Source: Rhizobacter sp. (GTDB lineage: Bacteria; Pseudomonadota; Gammaproteobacteria; Burkholderiales; Burkholderiaceae). From it: a stretch of 6,508 nt of DNA. A program made the translations under genes and the position numbers. Below, one piece after another: positions 6,315 to 6,508 of this stretch (positions within the stretch are counted from its first letter, which is position 1; each line of letters starts with the position of its first letter). The notes beneath the pieces are model-generated. The model was not told the DNA's origin, ran no database searches, and was given only the letters and a program-made list of their open reading frames with translations. The DNA lies in assembly GCA_014379885.1 (NCBI GenBank), contig JACMKW010000416.1, positions 1 through 6,508 of the forward strand. The letters are read 5' to 3'.

Positions 6315-6508
6315 GGGCTGCGCTCCTCCAGAGCGCGGGCAAATTGTCGCGCGGTCGGCGCAATCAGAGGCCGGTACAACCAACGCAGAAGCCAGCCGGG
6401 GAACCCGCGACCACGTTCCTCGAAGGCGACGCGCGCGCGGTCGTGGTCCATGAAGCGCGGGCCCAACGGCCGGTAGCCCGCGCTGCTGCAGCGGAACTCG
6501 ATGCGGTC
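6311..6508 (-). CDS. Unrecognised protein, C-terminal fragment (gene cut by window end)
   Basis: An open frame enters the window at base 6508 on the - strand and ends with TGA at 6313-6311, giving 65 residues. The visible part includes YRPLGPRFMDHDRARVAF, then an Arg/Trp-rich stretch (GFPGWLLRWLYRPL) and an A-R-Q-F-A-R-A-L-E-E-R helix-like ending. I do not recognise the family with confidence. The case that it is real rests on the unbroken frame, codon use with G/C-rich third positions like its neighbours, and the ATGA overlap with the start of the SRPBCC membrane protein. That overlap indicates a shared transcript and translational coupling. The basic and aromatic region could touch a membrane surface, but that is only a guess. 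Confidence 0.65.
   Translation of the reverse strand, partial: DRIEFRCSSAGYRPLGPRFMDHDRARVAFEERGRGFPGWLLRWLYRPLIAPTARQFARALEERSP
6323..6330 (-). promoter_or_regulatory. Strong ribosome binding site of the SRPBCC membrane protein gene
   Basis: On the - strand this reads TGGAGGAG and ends 8 bases before the ATG at 6314-6312. It lies within the last codons of the upstream gene and settles the start against the longer in-frame ATG/GTG at 6383. Confidence 0.8.

Noticed and set aside
6315..6383. 23-residue N-terminal extension of the SRPBCC membrane protein
   Set aside because: It lies wholly within the upstream gene, while the ATG at 6314 has a strong ribosome binding site and an ATGA overlap.
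5796..6476. 226-codon open frame on the + strand opposite the SRPBCC membrane protein
   Set aside because: Its translation is rich in His, Gln and Arg, as expected from the antisense of a hydrophobic coding region, and it has no domain or good ribosome binding site.
1..6508. CRISPR array, tRNA/rRNA, insertion sequence, toxin-antitoxin or phage-defence genes
   Set aside because: No regularly spaced repeats, no cloverleaf or rRNA sequence, no transposase and no terminal repeats were seen. The lone nuclease has a signal peptide and is exported, so it does not suggest intracellular defence.

Overview
This is a GC-rich, gene-dense chromosomal window with no RNA genes, mobile elements or CRISPR. 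The arginase tail, the MipA/OmpV-type outer-membrane protein, the patatin-like lipoprotein and the compact operons fit a Gram-negative beta-proteobacterium, probably Burkholderiales. That placement is an inference from gene content and codon composition, not a database match.

Layout: (1) Positions 1-125, + strand, hold the last 40 codons of an arginase-type ureohydrolase. (2) A roughly 100-base gap carries a long imperfect hairpin that contains a near-perfect 16-base palindrome; it separates two convergent genes. (3) Positions 3434-224, - strand, hold a run of four genes in this transcription order: a CPA1 K+/H+ antiporter related to NhaP2, a small DUF1232 membrane protein, a secreted staphylococcal-nuclease-like enzyme, and a MipA/OmpV outer-membrane protein. 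The first three are joined by 4-base stop/start overlaps (ATGA, then GTGA), so they very probably form one translationally coupled operon. mipA follows after about 50 bases with its own strong ribosome binding site. (4) A 55- to 80-base divergent region at about 3435-3516 lies between the antiporter and a + strand gene for a 580-residue patatin-like phospholipase lipoprotein (3517-5259). (5) Running toward it on the - strand are a membrane protein with a C-terminal SRPBCC-type domain (6314-5256) and the 3' end of an unrecognised gene (6508-6311). These two also overlap by 4 bases. The patatin and SRPBCC genes end tail to tail with overlapping stop codons.

The common theme is the cell envelope: an inner-membrane ion exchanger, two further inner-membrane proteins, a secreted nuclease, an outer-membrane porin-like protein and a lipoprotein lipase. 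I see no convincing evidence for a defence system, a mobile element or a wholly new system. The points most worth a second look are the antiporter that lacks the usual RCK_C segment, the paired cysteines in the patatin lipoprotein, the fusion of a multi-span membrane region to an SRPBCC domain, and the palindrome at 158-212.
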